From Pedobacter sp. BMA (lineage in GTDB: Bacteria; Bacteroidota; Bacteroidia; Sphingobacteriales; Sphingobacteriaceae), in contig NZ_LECU01000004.1 of the NCBI RefSeq assembly GCF_001027745.1, positions 1-64,000 on the forward strand: 64,000 nucleotides of DNA, in the 5' to 3' direction. Below are positions 17,326-26,090 of this stretch, piece after piece; position 1 is the first letter of the stretch; every line of letters starts with the position of its first letter. The position numbers and the translations under genes were made by a program. The notes beneath the pieces are model-generated. The model did no database searches. It had not been told where the DNA came from and was given only the letters and a program-made list of their open reading frames with translations.

Positions 17326-17363
17326 GGGGGCTAGATTGTCATGATCTGGCTCCCTTTTTTTTT
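17326..17363 (+). terminator. Orphan intrinsic terminator
   Basis: Stem GGGGGCTAGAT (17326-17336) with ATCTGGCTCCC (17344-17354): 11 pairs including two G-U, a 7-base loop, then nine T. It only works on the plus strand. The nearest plus-strand gene upstream is more than 3.8 kb away, beyond clpC and the CAP gene, which are on the other strand. It therefore most likely ends a non-coding RNA. Confidence 0.75.
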
Positions 17364-17550
17364 GCAACAATCAGCCACTAATCGTTTTGAGTGAAAGTCT
17401 GAAGAAAATTCAGAGGTGTATTAGGGGAAAGCGGCCCGCAACTCATAAAGGCATGTTTTAGGTTATTTGACAAAAATCAAAAAGCTTTTTAAGCTTATAG
17501 AATCTGAGCATACAAATTTCCCGTATGTACACTAAAATTAAATCGCATTA

Positions 17551-17865
17551 ATGTCCTTCTTTGCATACCGCTTCGTGATTATGATGATGTTGCTCACCGC
17601 TTTTGGAGGAAGAATTACTGTTTACGCCCTGACAGAATCAAAATTGTTAACAGAAGTTTCCAAAAATGATTCCGGCGAAAAACAGGAAAAGGAAGATTCA
17701 ACGGAAAACAAAGTAAAAATCGCCGACATTATAGTACCTACCGGATTTAAATTTGAATTCATCAATACCAAAAACCAAGCATCGACTTTATTTGCAAATA
17801 ATTTCAATCTTACCATTTGCCACCTTCCTATTTTGATTCAGCCGCCTAAAAACAAGGCCTGTTAA
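17551..17865 (+). CDS. Small secreted hypothetical protein
   Basis: A 104-residue protein that I do not recognise. The N-terminus is hydrophobic and ends with a plausible signal-peptidase site (TVYA, about residue 26). A Glu/Lys/Ser-rich segment follows (SKNDSGEKQEKEDSTENK), then a more structured end finishing LPILIQPPKNKAC. Several in-frame ATGs (17551, 17581, 17584) leave the start uncertain. Codon use looks coding, and the reading frame fills the space before the DUF4394 gene. It could be a short exported protein specific to this lineage. Confidence 0.5.
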   Translation: MSFFAYRFVIMMMLLTAFGGRITVYALTESKLLTEVSKNDSGEKQEKEDSTENKVKIADIIVPTGFKFEFINTKNQASTLFANNFNLTICHLPILIQPPKNKAC

Positions 17866-17906
17866 TCTGATACAATTACATTTTTTTCTATTAAAACCTT
17901 ATTGAA

Positions 17907-19430
17907 ATGATTAAACTTAAACACTTTATCATTGTGGCCTTGTGTGCCATAATGAGCCCGATTATATTTACAGCCTGTAAAAAAGACAGAGGCAACGACC
18001 AGGAGATGTTAACTGCCGGACCTGACCTAAATTTTTATGCATTAACCTCTGATAGCAAATTGCTATTAATTAATGCGAAAAATCCATATGCAGTTGTCTC
18101 ACAGGTAAGTATTTCGGGGTTACAAACCGGAGAATCCATTCTGGGAATTGATTTCAGGCCAGCAACAGGTCAGCTTTATGGCATAGGAAGCACTAGCCGC
18201 TTATATGTTATTGATCAAAAAACCGGGGTTGCAAGATCTATTGCCACGGCAGCATTCACACCGGCTATTTCAGGTTCATCTGTAGGATTCGATTTTAATC
18301 CTACTGTAGACCGGATTCGCCTGGTAACGAACACAGGTCAAAACCTGCGTTTAAATCCGGAAACAGGTACAGTTGCAGCAACAGATGGGTCAATTAACGG
18401 GGCTACCAATGCACGTGTAGCGTCTGTAGCTTATACCCAAAACAAAGCCGGAGCAACAACAACCGTGCTTTTTGATATAGATGCAGCAACAGACAAACTT
18501 TACAAACAAGATCCGCCAAATGATGGAAAACTGGTTGAAGTAGGTTCGCTTGGATATGATGTTGATGAAACAGGTGGTTTTGATATTAATCCTGATGGTA
18601 CCGCAGCAATTGCCGCAATGACCAGTGCTGGTGTTTCCGCATTATATACTATCGACTTAAATACGGGAAAAGCAGCTAAAATTGGCAATATAGGTGCAAC
18701 AATTACTGCCATTGCTATCCCGACGGAAGCCGTGGCATATGCGGTTTCAAACAATAATGAATTGCTCATTTTCAATCCCTTTGCTTCAACACCGTCAATC
18801 AGTACCAAAACCATTTCAGGTATTCAGACTGGTGAGAGTATTTTAGGAATCGATATGCGCCCTGTAAACGGACAATTATACGCTCTGGGAAGTACCAGCC
18901 GTATTTATACCATCAATGCATCATCTGGTGCAGCAACCTTGGTAGGTACTGGTCCGCTAAGTACACTGCTTACCGCCACACAGGTTGGTTTCGATTTCAA
19001 TCCATTTGCCGACAGGATTAGAATAGTAGGCATCAATGGGCAGAATTTCAGAATTAACCCGGTAGATGCTTCGTTAACTGTTGACGGCATGATATCAATA
19101 ACCACTGCAGCCATATCAGGCTCAGCATATACTAATAACTTCGCCGGAACCGCTACGACAGTGTTGTACGACATCGATTCGACAGGTGACAGACTCTATA
19201 AACAAGACCCGCCAAACGCTGGAACATTGGTAGATGTGGGTGCGCTAGGTGTGAATGTTGAAGCCAATAATGGTTTTGACATCGGCGGCACTAGTGGCCA
19301 GGCTTATGCACTGCTTACTGTAGGTGGAACCCAGAAAATTTACAGCATTAACTTAACAACAGGCGCGGCAACCGCAGGTGCTACCATTGGCACAGCTGCC
19401 AGAGGATTCGCACTCGGTTTAGGCTTTTAA
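17907..19430 (+). CDS. DUF4394 lipoprotein, duplicated domain
   Basis: Surface or periplasmic lipoprotein (507 residues), signal with lipobox FTAC (Cys24) followed by KKDRGND. The mature part is two copies of a beta-propeller-like DUF4394 module (about 42-270 and 280-507). Each carries SGxQTGESILGIDxRP, GQLYxxGSTSRxY, VGFDFNP, DRIRxV, NGQNxRxNP and YKQDPPNxGxLVxVG. The internal similarity is strong enough to indicate duplication within the gene. Molecular function is unknown. The gene ends at a strong terminator and stands alone or with the small gene upstream. Confidence 0.85.
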   Translation: MIKLKHFIIVALCAIMSPIIFTACKKDRGNDQEMLTAGPDLNFYALTSDSKLLLINAKNPYAVVSQVSISGLQTGESILGIDFRPATGQLYGIGSTSRLYVIDQKTGVARSIATAAFTPAISGSSVGFDFNPTVDRIRLVTNTGQNLRLNPETGTVAATDGSINGATNARVASVAYTQNKAGATTTVLFDIDAATDKLYKQDPPNDGKLVEVGSLGYDVDETGGFDINPDGTAAIAAMTSAGVSALYTIDLNTGKAAKIGNIGATITAIAIPTEAVAYAVSNNNELLIFNPFASTPSISTKTISGIQTGESILGIDMRPVNGQLYALGSTSRIYTINASSGAATLVGTGPLSTLLTATQVGFDFNPFADRIRIVGINGQNFRINPVDASLTVDGMISITTAAISGSAYTNNFAGTATTVLYDIDSTGDRLYKQDPPNAGTLVDVGALGVNVEANNGFDIGGTSGQAYALLTVGGTQKIYSINLTTGAATAGATIGTAARGFALGLGF

Positions 19431-19448
19431 TTCATAAAGTTAACCAGT

Positions 19449-19487
19449 AAAAAAAGCGGCAGTTCTAGAGAACTGCCGCTTTTTTTA
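19449..19487 (+). terminator. Intrinsic terminator after the DUF4394 gene
   Basis: Arms AGCGGCAGTTCT (19455-19466) and AGAACTGCCGCT (19469-19480), flanked by A and T runs. Confidence 0.92.
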
Positions 19488-19647
19488 TGAAACATCAGGG
19501 TATGCTAAACAACTCCCCAACAAAGTGATCAAATTTTATCCTTTTTTCTTGGCGGTGTTCTATCTTTGTGCGAATTGGAACAACAGATACATACTACCTA
19601 AATACTGATCGCCGTTTCAAAAAACATGTAAAAATTTATAAATCAAT

Positions 19648-21327
19648 ATGTCTGACGAGAAGATAATATTTTCAATGGCAGGAGTAAATAAAATTTACCC
19701 TCCACAAAAACAGGTTCTAAAAAACATATACCTTTCCTTCTTTTACGGTGCCAAAATTGGTGTAATCGGTTTAAATGGCTCAGGTAAATCATCATTACTT
19801 AAAATCATTGCCGGCCTGGATAAGTCATATCAGGGCGAAGTGGTGTTCTCTCCGGGTTACTCTGTAGGGTACCTGGCGCAGGAGCCGATTCTGGATCCTG
19901 ATAAAACTGTACGTGAAGTAGTGGAAGAAGGTGTTGCCGAAGTGACTGCACTTTTGAAAGAATATGAGGAGGTAAACGAAGCATTTGGCTTGGAAGAAAA
20001 TTACTCCGACCCTGATAAAATGGATAAGCTGATGGCCCGCCAGGGTGAGCTTCAGGATAAAATTGATGCATCAGGTGCCTGGGAACTTGATTCTAAGCTG
20101 GAAAGAGCAATGGATGCACTTCGTTGTCCTGATCCTGAAACCAAAATAGGCGTATTATCAGGTGGAGAACGCCGCCGTGTGGCCATGTGCCGTTTGTTAC
20201 TCCAAAAACCAGACGTATTGTTACTAGATGAGCCTACCAATCACCTTGATGCAGAAAGTATAGATTGGTTAGAGCAGTTCCTGCAAAATTACGAAGGTAC
20301 TGTTATTGCAGTAACCCACGACAGGTACTTCCTGGATAACGTAGCAGGCTGGATATTAGAACTCGACCGTGGTGAAGGTATTCCATGGAAAGGAAATTAC
20401 AGCAGCTGGCTGGACCAGAAAGCCAAGCGTTTATCTCAGGAAGAAAAAACCGAGAGCAAACGCCAGAAAACGCTTGAGCGTGAATTGGAATGGGTGCGGA
20501 TGGCGCCGAAAGCGCGCCATGCAAAATCCAAAGCACGTTTAGCTAATTACGATAAGCTGGCCTCTGAAGACGGAAGAGAAAGAGAAGATAAATTGGAATT
20601 ATTTATTCCTGCAGGTCCCCGTTTGGGTAATGTGGTGATTGAGGCTACCAACGTAACGAAGACGTATGGCGATAAAGTATTGTTTGATAACCTGAATTTC
20701 TCGCTTCCTCCTGCGGGTATTGTTGGAATCATAGGCCCCAATGGTGCAGGTAAAACCACGCTATTCCGTTTAATAACCGGTCAGGAAGAGGCTGATAACG
20801 GTACGTTTCGTGTTGGCGAAACTGTAGAGTTGGGCTATGTGGATCAGATGCACAATGACCTGGATGCAGATAAAACTGTTTACGAAAATATTACTGATGG
20901 CTTGGACAATATCCAGTTGGGTAATAAAGCTGTAAATGGCCGTGCCTACGTTTCTAAATTCAACTTTAATGGTGGCGATCAGCAGAAAAAGGTAGGTGTT
21001 CTATCTGGGGGAGAGCGAAATCGTGTTCACTTAGCCATTACGCTTAAAAAAGGTGCTAACGTACTATTACTGGATGAGCCTACCAACGATATTGACGTAA
21101 ACACCTTACGGGCGCTTGAAGAAGCACTGGAAAACTTTGGTGGCTGCGCTGTGGTAATCAGTCACGATAGATGGTTCCTCGACAGGATTTGTACGCACAT
21201 TCTGGCGTTCGAAGGTAATTCGGAAGTATATTTCTTTGAAGGTAACTACTCTGACTATGAGGAAAACCGCAAAAAACGTTTGGGTGATGTAACTCCTAAA
21301 CGAATCAGGTATAAAAAACTTGATTAA
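19648..21327 (+). CDS. ettA: ABC-F protein EttA
   Basis: Soluble tandem-ABC ATPase (559 residues) of the EttA class, which binds the ribosomal E site and couples elongation to energy state. First cassette: Walker A GLNGSGKSS, signature LSGGERRRVA, Walker B LLLDEPTNHLD. The linker region around 240-300 contains the ABC-F crossover arm (ERELEWVRMAPKARHAKSKA). Second cassette: GPNGAGKTT, LSGGERNRVH, VLLLDEPTNDID. There is no membrane domain. The full-length C-terminus ENRKKRLGDVTPKRIRYKKL is typical of EttA. A -7-like TATCTTTG is at 19561-19568, giving a leader of about 75 bases. Confidence 0.95.
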   Translation: MSDEKIIFSMAGVNKIYPPQKQVLKNIYLSFFYGAKIGVIGLNGSGKSSLLKIIAGLDKSYQGEVVFSPGYSVGYLAQEPILDPDKTVREVVEEGVAEVTALLKEYEEVNEAFGLEENYSDPDKMDKLMARQGELQDKIDASGAWELDSKLERAMDALRCPDPETKIGVLSGGERRRVAMCRLLLQKPDVLLLDEPTNHLDAESIDWLEQFLQNYEGTVIAVTHDRYFLDNVAGWILELDRGEGIPWKGNYSSWLDQKAKRLSQEEKTESKRQKTLERELEWVRMAPKARHAKSKARLANYDKLASEDGREREDKLELFIPAGPRLGNVVIEATNVTKTYGDKVLFDNLNFSLPPAGIVGIIGPNGAGKTTLFRLITGQEEADNGTFRVGETVELGYVDQMHNDLDADKTVYENITDGLDNIQLGNKAVNGRAYVSKFNFNGGDQQKKVGVLSGGERNRVHLAITLKKGANVLLLDEPTNDIDVNTLRALEEALENFGGCAVVISHDRWFLDRICTHILAFEGNSEVYFFEGNYSDYEENRKKRLGDVTPKRIRYKKLD

Positions 21328-21349
21328 TGGCTGAAAAAACCGCAATTTA

Positions 21350-21390
21350 AGCTAAAAACTCCCGGTTTACACCGGGAGTTTTTAGCTTTT
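21350..21390. terminator. Bidirectional terminator between ettA and the SGNH gene
   Basis: A perfect 17-bp stem, AGCTAAAAACTCCCGGT (21350-21366) with its complement (21371-21387), and a 4-base loop. T-rich ends on both strands suit the convergent genes on either side. Confidence 0.9.
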
Positions 21391-21413
21391 ATGTACTCAG
21401 CCTGAGCGTAAGA

Positions 21414-22154
21414 TTATCGTCGCTTCAAAACCTTATCCAGCACAGTTTCTGTAACCTTTTCCATAATCCTATACCCTTCCAGATTAGGATGAACACCATC
21501 CACAGACCATTCTTTACGCTGCCCCTTCTGCTCATCCACAAGAGGTGTCCAGTAATCCAAAACAGTATGGTGTTTTTTCCTGGCGTAGGCCTCAATCATA
21601 TCATTTAAAGCAATAATCTGATCTGCCGGCCGGATGTGTTTTGCCCATGGGTATTCATTTATTGGCAAATATTTACACAAGATCACTTTAATGTGATGTA
21701 GCTTAGCAAGCTCTGCCATTGATTGGATATTCTTCATGATCTTCTCATTGGTAACATGCCCTGTATTGCCCGAAATATCGTTACTGCCAGCCAGGATGAT
21801 AACCACTTTTGGTTTAAGATCAATCACATCCTGCCTGAAACGGATAAGCAGTTGAGGAGAAATCTGTCCCGATATTCCCCTGTCCAGATAAGATTTGCCT
21901 TCAAAGTATTCCGGGTCTTTCTGCTTCCAGAATTCAAATATGGAACTCCCCAGGAATACTACACGCTTTTCCCCTCTTTTCGGTTGACCAACGGAGTCGT
22001 TTTCTTTCTGATATTTAGTCAGTCTTGCCCAGTCATCAGCGAAGTTTTCCTTTTGATCGCTTGCTGCACTTTGCGCAAATAAATTAATGCGACAAAATAA
22101 AGTAACAATGAAAATGCAAAATATGGCCTTTGTTTTAATGTTTTCTGGTTTCAT
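21414..22154 (-). CDS. SGNH/GDSL-family hydrolase
   Basis: Exported esterase or lipase-fold protein (246 residues), signal peptide 1-28 (ends NLFAQS). SGNH blocks are visible: I VVFLGSSIFEFW (nucleophile Ser71, with Ser in place of the Asp of GDS), II DRGISGQ (Gly), III AGSNDISG (Asn), V SVDGVHPNLEGY (Asp and His). Such proteins deacylate lipids, sugars or peptidoglycan-linked esters; the substrate is unknown. The 5' end lies 21 bases from the DUF1456 gene, so these may share a transcript. Confidence 0.85.
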   Translation of the reverse strand: MKPENIKTKAIFCIFIVTLFCRINLFAQSAASDQKENFADDWARLTKYQKENDSVGQPKRGEKRVVFLGSSIFEFWKQKDPEYFEGKSYLDRGISGQISPQLLIRFRQDVIDLKPKVVIILAGSNDISGNTGHVTNEKIMKNIQSMAELAKLHHIKVILCKYLPINEYPWAKHIRPADQIIALNDMIEAYARKKHHTVLDYWTPLVDEQKGQRKEWSVDGVHPNLEGYRIMEKVTETVLDKVLKRR

Positions 22155-22175
22155 ATCAGGTGCCGATGCTGTAGT

Positions 22176-22406
22176 TTATTTCTTTTCTTCCCTCGGACCT
22201 CTTTTGTAAATCACAAGGCCATTTAAAAAGTTGCGTAAAATCTGATCACCACAAGGCTTAAAATTTTCATGATCCTCATTTCTGAAGATGTCACCCAGCT
22301 CGGCTTTCGTTACTTTAAAGCCTACCAAATCACAAATGGTAATAATATCTTCTGTTTTTAGCGAAAGTGCTACTCTAAGTTTTTTTAGTATGTCGTTGTT
22401 GCTCAT
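22176..22406 (-). CDS. DUF1456 family protein, single domain
   Basis: A 76-residue protein of the DUF1456 (YehS) family. MSNNDILKKLRVALSLKTED and DLVGFKVTKAELGDIFRNEDH are the conserved parts. E. coli YehS has two copies of this domain; here one copy plus a basic tail is the whole protein. The helical, possibly nucleic-acid-linked function is not established. Adjacent to a DEAD-box helicase gene (100 bases), which may hint at RNA-related work. Confidence 0.8.
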   Translation of the reverse strand: MSNNDILKKLRVALSLKTEDIITICDLVGFKVTKAELGDIFRNEDHENFKPCGDQILRNFLNGLVIYKRGPREEKK

Positions 22407-22506
22407 ATTTTATAATTATTCAATTTGAATGAGTGAATGAATGGTTTACTGGCTGAATGGAGTCTTAACCTTATAGTTCGGAATAATGAACGAGTGAACA
22501 CTCGGC

Positions 22507-23811
22507 CTAACTCGCTATAGCGATCTTAAGTTTCTTTCCCTTAATCTTTTCGCCACTTAAAACCTTCAATAACTTATCTATGCTTTTTCTGTTTACGGCT
22601 ATATAGCTGGAGGTATCTTTCACCTCAATCAAACCCAGGTCTTCTTTGTGGAGTCCACCTTTTTTTAGCAGTAATCCTACGATGTCTACCTTATTGATTT
22701 TATCTTTTTTGCCATGGGCAAGATACAAGGTTACCCAATCGCTTGCTTCAGGTAATTGATAGTCCTGATCCAATGTTTCCTCTTCAATATCTTCCGGCAG
22801 GTACTTGTAGTGTTCCTCTTCAGTTAGAATTGCGTACGCTGTACCCTTCGCATTCATTCTTGCAGTTCTGCCGTTGCGGTGAATGTAGGCATCTTCAGTA
22901 TATGGAAGCTGATAGTGAACAATATATTCCACCTCCGGAATATCGAGTCCCCGTGCTGCAAGATCGGTGGTGATTAATATTTTGTGACTTCCGTTTCTAA
23001 ATTTCAACAGGGCTTTTTCGCGATCGAGCTGTTCCATTCCACCATGAAAAACATCATGGGCCAATCCGTGTTCAAAAAGCAAATCACTTATCCGATCGAC
23101 CGTTTCCCGGTGATTACAGAAAACAAGGGTATTCTTCCCTCCGATTTTGCTCAGCAGCTTAAAAAGAATCTCTAGTTTATCAGCGGCAGGCGCTTTAACC
23201 ATTTTTAACTGCAGGGCGGGTTTATTTTGAATGTGAGCCGAGAAATCTACTTCAATCGCCTGCTTTAACTTCACAAATGCCGGAATCTCATCCATCCTGG
23301 TTGCCGAAGTAAGTACCCTTTGCTTTAAAGATAACAGCGAACCAATGATGTAGCTCATGTCATTCTCGAAACCGAACTCAAGCGACTTATCAAATTCATC
23401 TAAAACCAGGGTTTCAATAAAAGATTCATCAAAATTCTGATGCTCCAGATGGTAGGCTATTCTTCCAGGTGTACCAATGAGCACCGCCGGAGGATGAGCA
23501 AGATTATTTTTCTCTATCCTGACTGCATGTCCGCCGTAGCAGCAATTCACTTTAAAGCCAGTACCCATTTGTTTGAAAACTTGTTCAATCTGTAAAGCAA
23601 GCTCTCGCGAGGGTACCAGAATAAGCGTTTGCACACCATTAACCTCAGTTTTAAGTTTATTGATCAGCGGCAACAAAAATGCCAGCGTTTTACCCGAACC
23701 GGTAGGTGCAATTAAAACCACATCTCCACCTTTCGACGATGCATTTAAAGATGCTTCCTGCATTTCATTTAATGCAGATATTTTCAACCTTTTAAGGGCA
23801 TTTTCCATCAT
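22507..23811 (-). CDS. DEAD-box RNA helicase, DbpA-like
   Basis: ATP-dependent RNA helicase (434 residues). Motifs: Q motif near MQEASLNA, I APTGSGKT, Ia PSRELALQ, Ib GTPGRI, II DEFD in place of DEAD, III SAT, IV LVFCNHRET, V TTDLAARGLD, VI HRNGRTAR. The C-terminal 80 residues (KVDIVGLLLKKGGLHKEDLG...VNRKSIDKLL) form a DbpA-type RNA-binding domain, which suggests a role in large-subunit ribosome assembly. The DEFD box is an unusual but catalytically plausible variant because both acidic residues are kept. Either of two adjacent ATGs could be the start. Confidence 0.88.
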   Translation of the reverse strand: MMENALKRLKISALNEMQEASLNASSKGGDVVLIAPTGSGKTLAFLLPLINKLKTEVNGVQTLILVPSRELALQIEQVFKQMGTGFKVNCCYGGHAVRIEKNNLAHPPAVLIGTPGRIAYHLEHQNFDESFIETLVLDEFDKSLEFGFENDMSYIIGSLLSLKQRVLTSATRMDEIPAFVKLKQAIEVDFSAHIQNKPALQLKMVKAPAADKLEILFKLLSKIGGKNTLVFCNHRETVDRISDLLFEHGLAHDVFHGGMEQLDREKALLKFRNGSHKILITTDLAARGLDIPEVEYIVHYQLPYTEDAYIHRNGRTARMNAKGTAYAILTEEEHYKYLPEDIEEETLDQDYQLPEASDWVTLYLAHGKKDKINKVDIVGLLLKKGGLHKEDLGLIEVKDTSSYIAVNRKSIDKLLKVLSGEKIKGKKLKIAIAS

Positions 23812-23852
23812 ATGCCGTAAAGGTAAGCATTTCTGATTTCCTCTAATGATTG

Positions 23853-24077
23853 TTAGCCTTTATTTAAGAAACGGTTTCTGAGTTTCCGAATAACCTTCGC
23901 ATTGAGTCCTTTCTCCAGGGCCAGAAGCATAGTACCTCTTTTCCCCAATGAAGAATGCAGTTTTTCATTAACGCTGTCAACCGACAATAAAATCCGGTCG
24001 GCCAATTCATCGGCAATACGATTTGCCCTGCTGTTTTGTAATAGTTGAAACTCTTGAATTAATTCTGTGCTTACCAT
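23853..24077 (-). CDS. Small hypothetical helical protein
   Basis: A 74-residue, mostly helical protein not matched to a family I know. It has an N-terminal amphipathic helix with many Gln/Arg, then LLSVDSVNEKLHSSLGKRGTMLLALEKGLN and a basic C-terminus (RKLRNRFLNKG). There is no signal peptide or membrane segment. It sits upstream of the helicase gene on the same strand with a 41-base gap, so it could be co-transcribed. The frame is open and the composition plausible, but no motif proves it is expressed. Confidence 0.5.
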   Translation of the reverse strand: MVSTELIQEFQLLQNSRANRIADELADRILLSVDSVNEKLHSSLGKRGTMLLALEKGLNAKVIRKLRNRFLNKG

Positions 24078-24287
24078 AATTTTTTCATTTTGTTATCATT
24101 AAAAGAACGGTGTCTTTTTGCAATTGTTTCAAAAAACATACATTGATTCCGAAAATCCCGTATAACCTGTTGATAACTAAACTTTTGTTAGCAAATAAAC
24201 AACCTGAAGTTAACAAGTATTTAATTTTTACCACCTATTTTTATAAAAACCTGATTACCATTTGTTAACCTCAAAAAAACACAATGT

Positions 24288-24761
24288 ATGACATGGAAAA
24301 AATTTAGTGGAGAGATTATTCAATCTTCCATCCTCGAAGAAATCGAAAAAGCAATTATCAGAGAAACTGAGAACGGATATAAACTAAAAGTTTGTATCGG
24401 AACAGACTCGCAGGTAAAGGGCGTTATTACCGATTTCGCAACCGTTATTGTATTGCTTCGCGAACACCATGGAGGATTCATGTACATCCATCAGGAGAAA
24501 AGTAACCAACAGGTCAGTATCAAAGAACGCATGCTTACAGAGGTACAAAAATCAATTGAAACCGCTTACGCGATCTGTGATTTACTGGATATTTATGATG
24601 TTGCACTGGAGGTTCATGCTGATATCAATACCAACCCGTCGTTCAAATCCAATAAAGCCCTGAATGATGCAATGGGATATATTATGAGCATGGGATTCAT
24701 TTTCAAAGCCAAGCCTGAAGCCTTTGCAAGCTCAACCTGCGCAGATAAAATGGTTCATTAA
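24288..24761 (+). CDS. YkuK-like ribonuclease H-fold protein (DUF458)
   Basis: A 157-residue protein of the YkuK/DUF458 family, predicted to have an RNase H-like fold. Conserved acidic residues that could bind metal are in CIGTDSQVKG, in VHADINTNP and in the C-terminal SSTCADKMVH. The nuclease activity is inferred from the fold only. The gene has its own upstream region, is not in an obvious operon, and is followed by a hairpin-rich gap. Confidence 0.8.
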   Translation: MTWKKFSGEIIQSSILEEIEKAIIRETENGYKLKVCIGTDSQVKGVITDFATVIVLLREHHGGFMYIHQEKSNQQVSIKERMLTEVQKSIETAYAICDLLDIYDVALEVHADINTNPSFKSNKALNDAMGYIMSMGFIFKAKPEAFASSTCADKMVH

Positions 24762-24778
24762 TTATCGATAAAATACTA

Positions 24779-24843
24779 AATCTTTGTGTCCTTTGCGTTT
24801 TTGTAGTCAGTTGTAATTGCAAAGTCGCGAAGGCACTTTAGAT
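24779..24843. repeat. Imperfect hairpin with dispersed-repeat character
   Basis: ATCTTTGTGTCCTTTGCG (24780-24797) is an imperfect complement of CGCGAAGGCACTTTAGAT (24826-24843). Sequences like CTTTGTGTCCTTTGCG recur between genes in many Bacteroidota genomes. The second copy needed to call it a repeat family is not in this window. Confidence 0.4.
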
Positions 24844-24948
24844 ACCGTGAAAATATACACCTGCTTTAATGAGATGTATGCAGTGCTTCCGTGCCAAAAA
24901 ATGCAAAACTAAAAACGGCGTTCTTTGTTTGTAAATCAAAACACTGTA

Positions 24949-25416
24949 TTGAAAACTTACCGCTTAGAATTCACTCAAAAATTACCCATCACGCTGGAAA
25001 ACGCCTGGGACTTTTTCTCTTCTCCATTAAACCTTTCAGAGATTACACCTGAAGACATGACCTTTGAGGTGACAACGCCAGGCATGGAAAACACTAAAAT
25101 GTATTCCGGCTTAATCATCACCTATAAAGTTTCACCCCTGTTAGGAATCAAACTCGACTGGATGACAGAGATCACCCATGTTAAAGACCATGAATACTTT
25201 ATAGATGAGCAACGTTTTGGACCCTTTGCTTTCTGGCACCACCAGCACCATTTCAGTAAAATAGATGGAGGCGTACTGATGCACGATATCCTGCACTATA
25301 GTATAGGCTGGGGACCCATTGGCAAAATAGCCAACGCCATTACCGTGAATAGAAAAGTGAAGTCTATTTTTAATTTCAGGTATAAAAAGGTAGAGGAGAT
25401 TTTCGGGAGGTTCTAA
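24949..25416 (+). CDS. SRPBCC family ligand-binding protein
   Basis: A 155-residue START/Bet v1-like (SRPBCC, COG4276-type) protein with ENAWDFFSSPLNLSEITPEDM, FGPFAFWHHQHHF and DILHYSIGWGPIGKIANA. The family binds hydrophobic ligands in a cavity; members often accompany light- or lipid-related genes, none of which is seen here. There is no ATG start. TTG 24949 gives MKTYRLEFTQKLPI, which fits family N-termini better than TTG 24925, eight codons upstream. Ends 6 bases from a convergent gene. Confidence 0.75.
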   Translation: MKTYRLEFTQKLPITLENAWDFFSSPLNLSEITPEDMTFEVTTPGMENTKMYSGLIITYKVSPLLGIKLDWMTEITHVKDHEYFIDEQRFGPFAFWHHQHHFSKIDGGVLMHDILHYSIGWGPIGKIANAITVNRKVKSIFNFRYKKVEEIFGRF

Positions 25417-25422
25417 ACAACA

Positions 25423-26004
25423 CTACCATTTTTTAGTTGAGATGGTCTCTGTTTTTTTAGGCTTCGGCTGTGCCGGCAACTCTGTTGCCAGATACTTCCT
25501 GAAATCTTCAGCGAACTTTACAGCTTTCGAATAAGCACTTTCCTGAATGGCCGTCCACTCCCCGGCATTGAGTTTGCCAACAGGTTTTTCTAAAGGCGTA
25601 CTAATTGTGGTTGATGCTACAAAATTACCATAGCGATCTCGCTTATATGGAACAAAACTAAAATCAGTCAGCCAGAAACGGTACTTATCATCACGCGCCT
25701 CAAAAATGAACTGATAACTTACTTCTCCACTCGGGTGTCCAGCAACCAATAGGGTTTTATCAATCACAACTTTACCAGTGGCTAACACAGAACTATCCGT
25801 AGCCGAAGATTGCTTTAACTGTTTTTTGTAAAAGTCATTTACAAATTTAGAAGCCCTCGATGTTAATACCTGTTTATTCAAATTTACCGAATCGACCACT
25901 TTATAGTAAATAAACTTACCCTGATCATCTTTAGAGAAGTTTTTCTGCTGGGCAAACAAACACAATGAGCAGATGCTAAATAGTACGACAAGGATAGATC
26001 TCAT
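25423..26004 (-). CDS. DUF4468 (TBP-like fold) exported protein
   Basis: A 193-residue exported protein, signal peptide 1-19 (SLCLFAQQ). The mature domain resembles DUF4468: FIYYKVVDSVNLNKQVLTSRASKFV near the start, GEVSYQFIFEARDDKYRFWLTDFSFVPYK in the core, and the helical end FAEDFRKYLATEL. These are periplasmic Bacteroidota proteins with a TBP-like fold and unknown role. The Pro/Lys-rich tail is low complexity. It lies beyond the terminator of the amt-porin pair, so it is likely transcribed alone. Confidence 0.75.
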   Translation of the reverse strand: MRSILVVLFSICSLCLFAQQKNFSKDDQGKFIYYKVVDSVNLNKQVLTSRASKFVNDFYKKQLKQSSATDSSVLATGKVVIDKTLLVAGHPSGEVSYQFIFEARDDKYRFWLTDFSFVPYKRDRYGNFVASTTISTPLEKPVGKLNAGEWTAIQESAYSKAVKFAEDFRKYLATELPAQPKPKKTETISTKKW

Positions 26005-26035
26005 TTATAAATGGAGTTAAGCAAAAATGAATTTA

Positions 26036-26068
26036 AGAAAAAGCCGCCAGCTTTTGCAAACCGGCGGC
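26036..26068 (-). terminator. Intrinsic terminator after the porin gene
   Basis: GCCGCC (26043-26048) pairs with GGCGGC (26063-26068); the inner bases extend the stem with wobble pairs. A T-tract follows on the minus strand. Ends the amt-porin transcript. Confidence 0.85.
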
Positions 26069-26090
26069 AATATAAATAGTTGTTTTTGTA

